From assembly GCF_004795855.1 (NCBI RefSeq), contig NZ_CP039252.1:4464001-4528000 (forward strand): DNA of 64,000 nucleotides, read 5' to 3'. The position numbers were made by a program, and so were the translations under genes. The notes below the pieces were generated by a model. The model had not been told where the DNA came from. It ran no database searches and saw only the letters and a list, made by a program, of their open reading frames with translations. The number at the start of each line of letters is the position of its first letter. Positions within the stretch are counted from its first letter, which is position 1. This document shows, piece by piece, positions 54,662 to 63,481 of the stretch. Origin of the DNA: Hydrogenophaga sp. PAMC20947 (lineage in GTDB: Bacteria; Pseudomonadota; Gammaproteobacteria; Burkholderiales; Burkholderiaceae_C).

Positions 54662-56392
54662 ATGAGTTTCACCACCCGTTGTCCAGCTTGCGGCACGATC
54701 TTCAGGGTCGTTCCCGATCAGCTGAAAATTTCAGACGGGTGGGTGCGTTGCGGGCACTGTGCGGATGTTTTTGATGCCAGCCTGCATCTTGAGGCCTGGA
54801 AACCACCAACGCCAGTGGTGCCCCCCGAGCGTGCCGATCCCCCCGTTACCGTTGTCGAATCCGATGAAGCCCCTGTCAATGCAGCTTCGGTAGCCTCCAG
54901 GCCGCAGCCGCAGCCGCAACAGGAACCGGAGCAGCAGCCCCTGGTTGAAGCAACGCCAGCAGATCGAGACCCTGCGCCTCCGGCTGGGCAAGAAACGCAG
55001 CCCTCGGCTTTTTTGGCCAATGGATTTGTGCCGCCCACGCCCATGGCTGGGGACTCCGGCCAGGGTCAACAGCCCTTCAACCAAGATTCGACGTTTCAGT
55101 CGCCCACACCCGCCCCCCAGTCTTGGCCTGCTCAGTCCTCCAACTGGGCGCCGAATGCGGTGGATCCGGTGGCACCATCCGACGCCAACGGCGGCTTTCA
55201 GCAGCCGTCCCAGGCGCCGGGCCCCGTTGCCGCTCCTGTCAATGCAGCGCCGAACATGGACGCACAGGCAGCGGGCCTTGTGCCCTCGTGGGTGGCTTCC
55301 GCACCAGACCCGATGCAGCAGGAACCGACCGTGGCAGAAGAGGTCGCTGGCGACTGGCGGCATCCCACGGGACAACCGTTCTCCGAAACGGAGTCGATGC
55401 CTCTGGCGTCTGCGGATCAGGCTGCACCGCCGTTTGACGGTGAACTGCGCGCAGACGGCACCGAGGGGTCTCCTTTTCCGGCCGAGACCGACGCTTCTGC
55501 CGGGTTGGAAGCTTTGCTTCCAACACCGCCTCCTGAACCAGCACCAGCACCAGCACCAGAGCCAACACCAGCACCAGCACCAGCACCAGCACCAGCATCC
55601 GTGCCCGTGCCCGTGCCTGTGCCTGTGCCGGCGCCGGCGCCGGCGCCAGGCGCGGGCATGGAAGACGTCGTGGGTTTGTCCCTCCCGTCACCTGAGTCGG
55701 ATGCGGTTGACTCCGATTATTTTGAAGAGTTGGAGCGATTTGCCTCGGCCACTTCGGGTGCCGCCCGCGCCATCGCTTCGGAGGCCGAAGAAGAGGATGA
55801 GCAAGCTGCCCGTGTGCCAGATCCGGAACCACCCGTCACTGAAGAGGCCGCGGAGGCGTCCTTGCCGTCGGTTGAGCCGGGTTTTGTACGCCAGGCCCGC
55901 CGTCAGGCGTTTTGGCGCAGCCCCGCAATCCGTGTGCTCTTGCTGGGGGTGGCATTGCTGCTGGGCACGCTGTTGGCAGCCCAGTGGGCTGTGCAGGAAC
56001 GCGACCGCTTGGCGGCGCGGTACCCGGGGAGTGTGCCGGTGTTGATCTGGTTGTGCGAGCCCATGCGGTGTGAGCTGGGAGCCCCGCAGCGCATCGAGTC
56101 GGTGGTGATCGACAGCTCCAACCTCGTTCGCCGAATCGGAAATTTTTATTCCTTTGACTTCGTGGTCAAGAACAGTGAGCCCATCGCCTTGGCCATGCCG
56201 GCGCTGGAGCTCAGTTTGACCGATGGCGCGGACGCAGTCATTGCGCGTCGCGTGTTCCTTCAGGAGGAGCTGCCGGGTATGCCAAAGGTGGTGCCGGCTT
56301 CAGGTTCGATCAGCATCAGTTTGCGCCTGTCTCTTGCTGAGAGTGGGATCGGGGCCATGACAGGCTACCGAGCCCTGGTGTTTTATCCGTAA
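54662..56392 (+). CDS. Zinc-ribbon and DUF3426 membrane protein with Pro-rich linker
   Basis: A 576-residue protein. The N-terminal MJ0042-type zinc ribbon has TRCPACGTIFRVVPDQL and VRCGHCADVFDA (two CxxC pairs, residues 8-11 and 30-33-type). About 330 residues of Pro/Ala/Gln/Glu low complexity follow, with PAPAPEP and PVPVPVP repeats near 295-330. A membrane helix lies near 418-440 (IRVLLLGVALLLGTLLAAQWAV). The C-terminal DUF3426 domain has the ...RIGNFYSFDFVVKN... block. It probably sits in the inner membrane with a periplasmic domain; function unknown. It follows prmA after 62 nt. Confidence 0.88.
   Translation: MSFTTRCPACGTIFRVVPDQLKISDGWVRCGHCADVFDASLHLEAWKPPTPVVPPERADPPVTVVESDEAPVNAASVASRPQPQPQQEPEQQPLVEATPADRDPAPPAGQETQPSAFLANGFVPPTPMAGDSGQGQQPFNQDSTFQSPTPAPQSWPAQSSNWAPNAVDPVAPSDANGGFQQPSQAPGPVAAPVNAAPNMDAQAAGLVPSWVASAPDPMQQEPTVAEEVAGDWRHPTGQPFSETESMPLASADQAAPPFDGELRADGTEGSPFPAETDASAGLEALLPTPPPEPAPAPAPEPTPAPAPAPAPASVPVPVPVPVPAPAPAPGAGMEDVVGLSLPSPESDAVDSDYFEELERFASATSGAARAIASEAEEEDEQAARVPDPEPPVTEEAAEASLPSVEPGFVRQARRQAFWRSPAIRVLLLGVALLLGTLLAAQWAVQERDRLAARYPGSVPVLIWLCEPMRCELGAPQRIESVVIDSSNLVRRIGNFYSFDFVVKNSEPIALAMPALELSLTDGADAVIARRVFLQEELPGMPKVVPASGSISISLRLSLAESGIGAMTGYRALVFYP
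55548..55635 (+). repeat. Short tandem repeats encoding Pro-Ala and Pro-Val runs
   Basis: CCAGCA-type hexamers (about 55548-55590) followed by GTGCCC and GCCGGC hexamers (to about 55645) encode the PAPAP and PVPVP runs in the DUF3426 linker. Such slippage-prone repeats can change length in frame between strains. Confidence 0.7.
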
Positions 56393-56464
56393 CGCCGTGT
56401 TCACCCCGTTCGCACTTGAAAATACAGTGTGGACGGGCCCCGTCACCAACCCTTATTGCATTCC

Positions 56465-57352
56465 ATGTCCATTCTGATCTGCGGCTCTCTGGCCTTCGAC
56501 ACCATCATGACCTTCGAGGGTCGCTTTGCTGAGCAGATTCTGCCCAGCCAGTTGCACATCCTCAATGTCTCCTTTCTGGTGCCAGCCCTGCGCCGGGAGT
56601 ACGGCGGATGCGCGGGCAATATCGCCTATGGTTTGCGTCAGCTTGGGGAAGAGGCCGTTCCACTCGCGGCCTTGGGCAACGACGGACAAGATTGCCTGCA
56701 GCGCCTTCGCGCGCTCGGTGTCGATACCCGTTTTGTGGGCGAGGTGTCTGACCACTACACGGCCCAGGCCATGATCATGACCGACCGGGACAACAACCAG
56801 ATCACCGCCTTCCACCCAGGCGCCATGTCGCTGGCCCACAACTATCCGGTTCCGGTGCAGGAAGCGATCCGCATCGCCATCATTTCTCCGGACGGGCGCG
56901 ATGCGATGCTTTCCCACGCGGAGCAACTGGACCAGGCAGGCATCCCGTTTGTGTTCGATCCAGGACAGGGCCTGCCCATGTTCAACGGAGAAGAGTTGAG
57001 CCGGTTCATTTCGCTGGCCACCTGGGTCACGGTGAATGACTACGAGGGACGCATGCTGTGCGAACGCACGGGGCTCTCACTCGAGGCCATTGCCGGGCAG
57101 GTGAAGGGTTTGGTGGTGACTTTGGCCGAACAGGGTTGTGACGTGTGGGAAGAGGGGCAACGCAGCTTGGTGCCTGGTGTCAAAGCCAGCGAAGTGGTGG
57201 ACCCCACAGGCTGTGGCGACGCGTTCCGCGCAGCTTTGCTCCATGGGCTGGCCCAGGGCTGGTCCTTGGTTCGGTGTGCCGAACTTGGCAACCGCATGGG
57301 CGCCACCAAAATCGCCAGCCGGGGCGGCCAGAACTACAGCTTCACGGTCTGA
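56465..57352 (+). CDS. PfkB-family carbohydrate/nucleoside kinase
   Basis: A 295-residue ribokinase-fold kinase. It starts with SILICGSLAFDTIMTFEGRF, has REYGGCAGNIAYGLRQLGE near 43-61 (substrate-binding GG-N-A motif), VNDYEG near 182 and the catalytic EVVDPTGCGDAFRAALLHGLA near 241-261 (anion hole and base Asp). The substrate may be adenosine or a sugar; sequence reading does not settle it. It lies 72 nt after the DUF3426 gene and ends just before the convergent histone-like gene. Confidence 0.9.
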   Translation: MSILICGSLAFDTIMTFEGRFAEQILPSQLHILNVSFLVPALRREYGGCAGNIAYGLRQLGEEAVPLAALGNDGQDCLQRLRALGVDTRFVGEVSDHYTAQAMIMTDRDNNQITAFHPGAMSLAHNYPVPVQEAIRIAIISPDGRDAMLSHAEQLDQAGIPFVFDPGQGLPMFNGEELSRFISLATWVTVNDYEGRMLCERTGLSLEAIAGQVKGLVVTLAEQGCDVWEEGQRSLVPGVKASEVVDPTGCGDAFRAALLHGLAQGWSLVRCAELGNRMGATKIASRGGQNYSFTV

Positions 57353-57410
57353 ACTGAACTGGGCCGGTCAAAAACGGCCTCGACTTCTCACAACCCACGC
57401 GCCTGCGCGC

Positions 57411-57443
57411 ATGAAAAAAGCCCGACGCTTTCACGTCGGGCTT
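57411..57443 (-). terminator. Terminator of the histone H1-like gene
   Basis: On the minus strand AAGCCCGACG pairs with CGTCGGGCTT around a six-base loop and continues into TTTTTT (57419-57414). It sits between the convergent PfkB and H1-like genes; the T-tract is only on the minus side. Confidence 0.9.
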
Positions 57444-57464
57444 GGCGTCATCGGAACGACAACT

Positions 57465-58010
57465 TCAGGGCTTGCTTGACGTGGGAAACGGCCAGGCAGC
57501 CTGTGGGTTCAGCTTGGTCTTAGCTGCGGGTGCCGCTGAGGCTGCCGGCTTCTTGGCCGGCTCAGCTTTTTTTGCTGGGGCAGCCTTTTTAGCGACGGCT
57601 TTTTTGGCCGGAGCGGCCTTCTTGGCCGGAGCAGCTTTCTTGGCTGGAGCGGCTTTCTTGGCCGGAGCGGCTTTCTTGGCCGGAGCGGCCTTCTTGGCCG
57701 GAGCGGCTTTCTTGGCCGGAGCAGCTTTCTTGGCCGGAGCAGCTTTCTTGGCCGGAGCAGCTTTCTTCACCACGACAGCCTTTTTCACCACAGCTTTTTT
57801 CGCTGGTGCGGCTTTCTTGGCCACAGCCTTTTTCACAGCGACGGCTTTTTTCACCACAGCTTTTTTCGCTGGTGCTACTTTCTTAACGACGGCTTTCTTT
57901 ACCGCCACGGCCTTCTTCACGACCGCCTTCTTCACCACAGCCGCTTTTTTCACGACCGTTTTTTTCACCGCAGCGGCCTTTTTGGCCGGGGCTTTTTTCG
58001 CAGTTGCCAT
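57465..58010 (-). CDS. Histone H1-like DNA-binding protein (Lys/Ala repeat)
   Basis: A 181-residue, extremely basic protein built from AAPAKK and AVVKK-type repeats, similar to the C-terminal tail of eukaryotic histone H1 and to bacterial HctB/AlgP-like proteins. It begins MATAKKAPAKKAAAVKK. Residues of about 80-150 are tandem KKAAPA units encoded by 18-bp DNA repeats, and it ends with an unrelated tail (LNPQAAWPFPTSSKP). It probably binds or compacts DNA. ATG 58010 has GGAGAAC upstream. A hairpin lies in the 5' leader. Confidence 0.88.
   Translation of the reverse strand: MATAKKAPAKKAAAVKKTVVKKAAVVKKAVVKKAVAVKKAVVKKVAPAKKAVVKKAVAVKKAVAKKAAPAKKAVVKKAVVVKKAAPAKKAAPAKKAAPAKKAAPAKKAAPAKKAAPAKKAAPAKKAAPAKKAAPAKKAVAKKAAPAKKAEPAKKPAASAAPAAKTKLNPQAAWPFPTSSKP
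57590..57775 (-). repeat. 18-bp tandem repeats inside the histone H1-like gene
   Basis: About ten near-identical units of GCGGCTTTCTTGGCCGGA and variants in direct tandem, each coding for six residues on the minus strand. In-frame unit gain or loss by slippage is expected, so length may vary between strains. Confidence 0.85.
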
Positions 58011-58039
58011 TGTGTTCTCCTTGATCAAGTTGCAAAGAG

Positions 58040-58103
58040 CACTTCACCCAGCCTTGTGCCGGTGAAGTGATTCAATGCCCTGGATTCGCGTGGATGCATC
58101 CAC
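58040..58103. other. 5' leader of the histone-like gene: hairpin and 14-bp palindrome
   Basis: CACTTCACC (58040-58048) and GGTGAAGTG (58061-58069) form a 9-bp stem about 30 nt upstream of the histone-like start. A perfect palindrome GTGGATGCATCCAC lies at 58090-58103. They may be a translation-control hairpin and an operator, respectively; no known family is recognised. Confidence 0.5.
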
Positions 58104-58132
58104 CTGCGAACCCAAAGCTCTGAATCTTGTGA

Positions 58133-58177
58133 CAAAACCCTGTCCCATAACGCCAAGGCGCAGGCAACAGGGTTTTG
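58133..58177 (-). terminator. Probable terminator after nrdB
   Basis: An 11-bp outer stem (CAAAACCCTGT with ACAGGGTTTTG) encloses an inner hairpin and ends, on the minus strand, in a short TTTT. It lies 46 nt past the nrdB stop. Confidence 0.65.
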
Positions 58178-58223
58178 ATAATTTGAAAAACATGTGATGG
58201 ATGTGCGGCCCCGGTCGATGGGT

Positions 58224-59387
58224 TCAGTCCCAGGACAGTGCGCCGCCCGATTGGTACTCGATCACACGGGTCTCAAAGAAGTTGCGTTCCTTCTTGAGGT
58301 CGATCATTTCGCTCATCCAGGGGAAGGGATTTTCCTCGTTCGGGTAGAGCGGTTCCAGGCCGATTTGCGCGGCGCGCCGATTGGCAATGTAGCGCAGATA
58401 GCCTTTGAACATGGACGCGTTCATGCCCAGCACGCCCCGTGGCATCGTGTCTTCGGCATAGCGGTATTCCAGCTCGACCGCTTTCTGGAACAAGATCTTG
58501 ATCTCGGCCTTGAATTCGGGCGTCCACAGCAATGGATTCTCCATCTTGATCGCGTTGATCAGGTCGATGCCGAAATTGCAGTGCATGGACTCGTCGCGCA
58601 GGATGTACTGGTACTGCTCGGCAGCACCCGTCATTTTGTTCTGGCGGCCCAGCGCAAGGATTTGGGTGAAGCCGACGTAGAAGAACAGCCCTTCCATCAA
58701 ACAGGCAAACACAATCAGGCTCTTGAGCAGGGTCTGGTCGGTTTCGTGGGTGCCGGTGTGGAAGTGCGGATCGCTGATGGCCTCGATGAAGGGAATCAGG
58801 AACTGATCTTTGTCGCGGATGGACTGGACTTCGTTGTAGGCATTGAAGATCTCGGATTCGTCCAGACCCAGCGACTCGACGATGTACTGGTAGGCGTGGG
58901 TGTGGATCGCTTCTTCAAACGCCTGGCGCAACAGGAACTGGCGGCATTCGGGTGCGGTGATGTGGCGGTAGGTGCCGAGGACGATGTTGTTGGCGGCCAG
59001 CGAGTCGGCGGTGACGAAGAAACCGAGGTTGCGCTTGACGATGCGGCGTTCGTCTTCGGTCAGGCCGTTGGGGTCTTTCCAGAGCGCGATGTCGCGGCTC
59101 ATGTTCACTTCCTGCGGCATCCAGTGGTTGGCGCAGGTAGCGAGGTATTTTTCCCAGGCCCACTTGTACTTGAACGGCACCAGCTGGTTGACGTCGGTCT
59201 GACCATTGATGATGCGCTTGTCGGCCGCGTTGATGCGGCGCGCTGTTGACGTCGAAGCTGTTGATGCAGCGGCAGCGGCTTCAGAGTGGGAGGGGGACGG
59301 TGTTGCTTGCGCACCCTTGAACTGGGGTGGCAGGGGAGTCGCAGCGGTCTTCGAGGCGGGCGTGATTTGATCGTCCCAGGTCAGCAT
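58224..59387 (-). CDS. nrdB: Ribonucleotide reductase class Ia, small (radical) subunit
   Basis: A 387-residue diiron-tyrosyl radical subunit. Iron ligands are seen in [18 protein letters not shown] (E-x-x-H) and [16 protein letters not shown] (E-x-x-H). The radical-Tyr region is near the middle. The C-terminal tail ends [10 protein letters not shown] and docks on NrdA. An Ala/Ser/Thr-rich N-terminal stretch of about 55 residues precedes the conserved [20 protein letters not shown]. The start was taken at ATG 59387; an in-frame TTG at 59399 is possible. A GATAAT at 59413-59408 could give an internal promoter. It is downstream of nrdA. Confidence 0.95.
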   Translation of the reverse strand: MLTWDDQITPASKTAATPLPPQFKGAQATPSPSHSEAAAAASTASTSTARRINAADKRIINGQTDVNQLVPFKYKWAWEKYLATCANHWMPQEVNMSRDIALWKDPNGLTEDERRIVKRNLGFFVTADSLAANNIVLGTYRHITAPECRQFLLRQAFEEAIHTHAYQYIVESLGLDESEIFNAYNEVQSIRDKDQFLIPFIEAISDPHFHTGTHETDQTLLKSLIVFACLMEGLFFYVGFTQILALGRQNKMTGAAEQYQYILRDESMHCNFGIDLINAIKMENPLLWTPEFKAEIKILFQKAVELEYRYAEDTMPRGVLGMNASMFKGYLRYIANRRAAQIGLEPLYPNEENPFPWMSEMIDLKKERNFFETRVIEYQSGGALSWD

Positions 59388-59529
59388 AGAGTTGTCCAAT
59401 TCATTGAATTATCGAAGTGTCGGAAAGAAATGCCAAGGACACACGCGTGTGGTGGTGAATTTGTGTTGCGGTGTTGCATCGAATCGGTGATGTTCAACAC
59501 TTCAAGTCACACGCGGTGTCGTTGCGGCA

Positions 59530-62436
59530 TCACTGACAAGCTTCGCAACCAGGGTCGTCGATAGCGCAAAACTTGATGTCGGTCGCAGGTTCCGACGAGA
59601 AGGATTCTTGTTGCGTTGGGGGGGCACTTGCGGTGGCTTCAGGCGTGTGCGCGGACACGGCATTGAGCTGCCCGGTGCGGCCTGTGGACTTCTCTGCTTG
59701 CGTGGCAGATGTTGTGCGCAGGTAGTAGGTGGTTTTTAAGCCGCGCAGCCAAGCAAGCTTGTAGGTGTCGTCGAGTTTTTTGCCCGATGCACCGGCCATG
59801 TAGATGTTCAGGCTTTGTGCCTGGTCGATCCACTTCTGGCGACGCGCTGCGGCTTCTACCAGCCACAATGGCTCGACTTCAAACGCCGTGGCGTACAAGG
59901 CCTTGACGTCTTGTGGCACGCGGTCGATCTGGCGCAGTGAGCCATCGAAGTGTTTGAGGTCCATGACCATCACGTCGTCCCACAGGCCCAGGCGCTTGAG
60001 GTCTTTGACCAGGTAACCGTTGATGACGGTGAACTCGCCGGAGAGGTTGGACTTTACCGAGAGGTTGCCGAAGCAGGGCTCGATGGAGGCGTCAACGCCG
60101 ATGATGTTGGAGATGGTGGCGGTCGGGGCGATGGCCACGCAGTTGGAGTTGCGCATGCCGTCGGTGGCGATCTTCTGGCGCAAAGCGTCCCAGTCGAGCG
60201 TGGTCGAACGATCGACATCGACATAACCGCCGCGCTCATGGGCCAGCATGTCCAGTGTGTCCAGCGGCAAGATGCCCTGGTCCCACAACGAGCCTTTGTA
60301 GCTGGCGTAGCGCCCGCGCTCTCGGGACAGTTCGGTGGAGGCCCAATAGGCGTAGTAGCAGACCGCCTCCATGGACGTGTCGGCGAAAGCCACCGCTTCG
60401 TTGGACGCGTAGGGAATGCGCATCTCGTACAAGGCGTCCTGGAAGCCCATGATGCCCATGCCCACGGGGCGGTGGCGCATGTTGGAATCCCGCGCCTTCT
60501 TGACCGCGTAGAAGTTGATGTCGATCACGTTGTCGAGCATGCGCATCGCGGTCTTGATGGTGCGCTGCAGTTTTTCGTGGTCGATCTGGCCGTCTTTCAG
60601 GTGTTGCTTGAGGTTGATCGAGCCCAGGTTGCACACCGCGGTTTCCGTGTCACTGGTGTTGAGTGTGATCTCGGTGCAGAGGTTGGAGCTGTGCACCACC
60701 CCGGCGTGTTGCTGCGGTGAGCGAATGTTGCAAGGGTCCTTGAAGGTGATCCAGGGATGGCCGGTTTCGAACAGCATGGAGAGCATCTTGCGCCACATGT
60801 CGGTGGCAGGCACCTGGCGAAAGGGCTTGATCTCGCCTCGCACGCCCTTTTCTTCATAGGCCACGTAGGCCTTTTCGAAGTCAGCGCCAAAGAGGTCGTG
60901 CAGATCTGGCACATCGTTGGGGGAGAACAGGCTCCAGTTGCCTTTTTCCATCACGCGTTTCATGAACAGGTCGGGGATCCAGTTCGCCGTGTTCATGTCG
61001 TGGGTGCGGCGGCGATCATCGCCGGTGTTCTTGCGCAACTCCAGGAATTCTTCGATGTCGAGGTGCCAGGTTTCCAGGTAGGTGCAGACAGCGCCCTTGC
61101 GCTTGCCGCCCTGGTTCACCGCCACAGCGGTGTCGTTCACCACTTTGAGAAAAGGCACGACGCCTTGCGATTCACCGTTGGTACCCTTGATGTGGGCGCC
61201 CATGGCGCGCACGCGCGTCCAGTCGTTTCCCAGGCCGCCGGCGAACTTGGAGAGCAGGGCGTTTTCCTTGATGGACTCGTAGATGCCGTCGAGCTCGTCG
61301 GGCACCGTGGTCAGGTAGCAGCTGGAGAGCTGCGATCGCAGGCCGCCGCTGTTGAACAGCGTGGGCGTGCTCGACATGAAGTCGAACGAAGACAGGATTT
61401 CGTAGAACTCGATGGCGCGGGCTTCACGGTCGATCTCATTGAGCGACAGGCCCATGGCCACGCGCATGAAAAAGGCCTGTGGCAGCTCGATGCGGGTTTT
61501 GCGCACATGCAGGAAATAGCGGTCGTACAGGGTTTGAAGGCCAAGGTAGTCGAACTGCAGGTCGCGCTCAGGCTTGAGGGCGGCGCCCAGGCGGGCCAGA
61601 TCGAACTGCTGCAGTTTTTCATCGAGCAGGTCGTTTTTGATGCCCTTCTTGATGAACAACGGGAAGTATTCGGCGTAACGTGCGCCCATTTCGCTGGAGG
61701 GCACTTCTTCGCCAATGACTTCCTTGACGATGGTGTGCAGCAGCAGGCGGGCGGTGGCGTAGGTGTAGTCGGGATCGCGCTCGATGAGGGTGCGTGCGGC
61801 GAGGATGGAGGCCTTGTAGACCTCCTCGATGGGCACGCCGTCGTACAGGTTGCGCATGGTCTCGGCCACAATAGGCTCGGCCTTGACGTCCTGACCCAGA
61901 CCTTTGCAGGCATCTTCGATCAGGCCGTGCAGACGGGCCAAGTCGAGTGGAATGCGCTGGCCGTTGTCGAGCACGTGAATCGCAGCGGACGACACGGGTT
62001 GTGCTGCCTCCACCTGGTGGGCCCGCTCCTGGCTGCGGCGCTCGCGGTACAGCACATAGGCGCGGGCAACTTCGTGGTTGCCGCTGCGCATGAGGCCCAG
62101 CTCAACATGGTCCTGTACGTCTTCAATGTGGAAGGTGCCACCACCGGGGCGCGAGCGCATGAGGGCGCGCACCACGGTCTGGGTCAGATCGTCCACACTC
62201 TCGCGCACGCTGGCCGATGCTGCGCCCTGGGTGCCATGCACGGCGAGGAACGCTTTCATCATCGCCACCGCGATCTTGCTGGGCTCAAAGGCCACCACGG
62301 CCCCATTGCGACGGATGATCTGGTACTGGGTGAAGGCCGCAGAAGCGGTGCTCCCGCGCTGGCCCGTGGCAGCAGACGCGGAATGGGCGGTGGCGGTGGT
62401 GGCTGCTGGCGTGGTGGAAGGGGTGGCGGTCTGCAT
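59530..62436 (-). CDS. nrdA: Ribonucleotide reductase class Ia, large (catalytic) subunit with two ATP-cones
   Basis: A 968-residue enzyme; E. coli NrdA has about 761. After a Thr/Ala-rich N-terminus come two ATP-cone-like regions: QIIRRNGAVVAFEPSKIAVAM (about 38-130) and VLDNGQRIPLDLARLHGLIEDA (about 150-235). The second aligns with the single E. coli cone. The catalytic core shows SNLCTEITLNT and VCNLGSINL. The C-terminal redox cysteines are in DDPGCEACQ. A duplicated cone is known from Pseudomonas aeruginosa NrdA. ATG 62436 has AGAGGACC upstream. The leader is about 150 nt with an NrdR-type promoter. Confidence 0.95.
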   Translation of the reverse strand: MQTATPSTTPAATTATAHSASAATGQRGSTASAAFTQYQIIRRNGAVVAFEPSKIAVAMMKAFLAVHGTQGAASASVRESVDDLTQTVVRALMRSRPGGGTFHIEDVQDHVELGLMRSGNHEVARAYVLYRERRSQERAHQVEAAQPVSSAAIHVLDNGQRIPLDLARLHGLIEDACKGLGQDVKAEPIVAETMRNLYDGVPIEEVYKASILAARTLIERDPDYTYATARLLLHTIVKEVIGEEVPSSEMGARYAEYFPLFIKKGIKNDLLDEKLQQFDLARLGAALKPERDLQFDYLGLQTLYDRYFLHVRKTRIELPQAFFMRVAMGLSLNEIDREARAIEFYEILSSFDFMSSTPTLFNSGGLRSQLSSCYLTTVPDELDGIYESIKENALLSKFAGGLGNDWTRVRAMGAHIKGTNGESQGVVPFLKVVNDTAVAVNQGGKRKGAVCTYLETWHLDIEEFLELRKNTGDDRRRTHDMNTANWIPDLFMKRVMEKGNWSLFSPNDVPDLHDLFGADFEKAYVAYEEKGVRGEIKPFRQVPATDMWRKMLSMLFETGHPWITFKDPCNIRSPQQHAGVVHSSNLCTEITLNTSDTETAVCNLGSINLKQHLKDGQIDHEKLQRTIKTAMRMLDNVIDINFYAVKKARDSNMRHRPVGMGIMGFQDALYEMRIPYASNEAVAFADTSMEAVCYYAYWASTELSRERGRYASYKGSLWDQGILPLDTLDMLAHERGGYVDVDRSTTLDWDALRQKIATDGMRNSNCVAIAPTATISNIIGVDASIEPCFGNLSVKSNLSGEFTVINGYLVKDLKRLGLWDDVMVMDLKHFDGSLRQIDRVPQDVKALYATAFEVEPLWLVEAAARRQKWIDQAQSLNIYMAGASGKKLDDTYKLAWLRGLKTTYYLRTTSATQAEKSTGRTGQLNAVSAHTPEATASAPPTQQESFSSEPATDIKFCAIDDPGCEACQ

Positions 62437-62588
62437 GGTCCTCTTTCTGTCGTTTATTGGGATGGGCGGCGGATGCGTGCCCCGGCTACTCGCGGATTCG
62501 CTGGCTGTGTCCGGACCTGGAACAGACGTGTCGAACCGCCGCCTGAGGGCGGGGCAGAAGTTCCAGGGGGGCGAAGGATTCGCGCAGC

Positions 62589-62636
62589 ACACACTATATC
62601 TGGTGTGTCGAGATGCTTCAACCCACTACCGGTAGT
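62589..62636 (-). promoter_or_regulatory. nrdAB promoter with two NrdR boxes
   Basis: On the minus strand TTGAAG (62619-62614), a 17-nt spacer and TATAGT (62596-62591) form a near-consensus promoter. Box 1 ACACTATATCTGGTGT (62589-62604) covers the -10; box 2 CCACTACCGGTAGTGT (62621-62636) abuts the -35. Their starts are 32 bp apart, three helical turns, as known for NrdR box pairs. NrdR represses ribonucleotide reductase genes when dATP is abundant. Confidence 0.88.
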
Positions 62637-62860
62637 GTTTACAAAATTTTTTTGATCCAGGCGTGCATGGATTCAATTCTGTGGTGCTGAGGCGGGAGGC
62701 GCGTTGACAACTGTTGGTCAAGGGCTGTGCGGACGAGTCCTTGCGCGGTCTTCCCCCTGTTCTTGGGGGTCAGATAAACGGCGGTTTCCAGTCGAGTTTT
62801 GCGGTGAATGCCCCGCCGCTTCTGGCGATCGGATGGTTCGGCCCGGTTACCCCCTGGCGG
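62637..62860. other. 224-nt region between ampD and the nrdA promoter
   Basis: No gene is seen. An imperfect palindrome TTGACAACTGTTGGTCAA lies at 62704-62721, and a short C5/G5 hairpin (CCCCCTGTTCTTGGGGG) at 62753-62769 could help to end ampD transcription on the minus strand, but no T-tract follows. An AT-rich run at 62640-62660 lies upstream of NrdR box 2 and may act as an UP-like element. Confidence 0.4.
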
Positions 62861-63481
62861 TCAGGTCGTGCTTGGCCGCGGTCCGGGTACAGGAGGGAAG
62901 CTGGCGGGATTCCAGCCCAGGTCCCCTTGAAAACGCACCCAATCGAAACCAGGGCCGGGGTCTCGTTTGCGCCCCGGAGCAATGTGCTCATGGCCGGCAA
63001 TGTGTTGTACGGGATAGCGCGCTTGCAACGCACGGCAGAGCTCACCGAGTCGCTGGTACTGGGCCTCTTCGAAGTCACCCCCCTCCAGGCCCTCGAGTTC
63101 GATGCCAATCGAATCGTCGTTGCAGTTGCAGCGCCCCCGCCATTCGGACGCGCCTGCGTGCCAGGCCCGTGCATCGGCATCGACGAACTGCACCAGTTCG
63201 CCGTCGCGGCGCAGGAAGAAGTGGGCCGACACTTCCATGCCGCGGATCGAATCGAAGTAGGGGTGGGCGTCCCAGTCCAGCTGGTTGGTGAACAGTTGCT
63301 CGACCTGTGGGCCTCCGTAGACACCCGGTGGGAGGCTGATGGAGTGCACCACGAGCAGGTCGATGCAGGCGCCGATCGGTCGCGGACCCCAGTTGGGCGA
63401 GGGGCTGTGCCGCGCCATGCGCAGCCAACCGCCGTCCCACAGCGGCGCAACGTGCGTCAAGGCATCAGAATGGATCGCCAT
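62861..63481 (-). CDS. ampD: 1,6-anhydro-N-acetylmuramyl-L-alanine amidase AmpD
   Basis: A 206-residue cytoplasmic zinc amidase that removes the peptide from anhydro-muropeptides during murein recycling. Zinc ligands are visible in LLVVHSISLPPG (His near 45), and GHEHIAPGRKRDPGPGFDW (His and Asp near 165-177). The GIELEG motif is near 125. The released tripeptide is the substrate of Mpl, also encoded here. The start at 63481 overlaps the end of the PilR-like gene by 17 nt, indicating an operon. Confidence 0.95.
   Translation of the reverse strand: MAIHSDALTHVAPLWDGGWLRMARHSPSPNWGPRPIGACIDLLVVHSISLPPGVYGGPQVEQLFTNQLDWDAHPYFDSIRGMEVSAHFFLRRDGELVQFVDADARAWHAGASEWRGRCNCNDDSIGIELEGLEGGDFEEAQYQRLGELCRALQARYPVQHIAGHEHIAPGRKRDPGPGFDWVRFQGDLGWNPASFPPVPGPRPSTT

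Noticed and set aside
57442..58065. Plus-strand frame of Phe/Ala/Gly repeats, and possible CRISPR-like array
   Set aside because: The repeats are 18 bp with no spacers and are codons of the basic histone-like protein on the minus strand, which has a good ribosome site and terminator.
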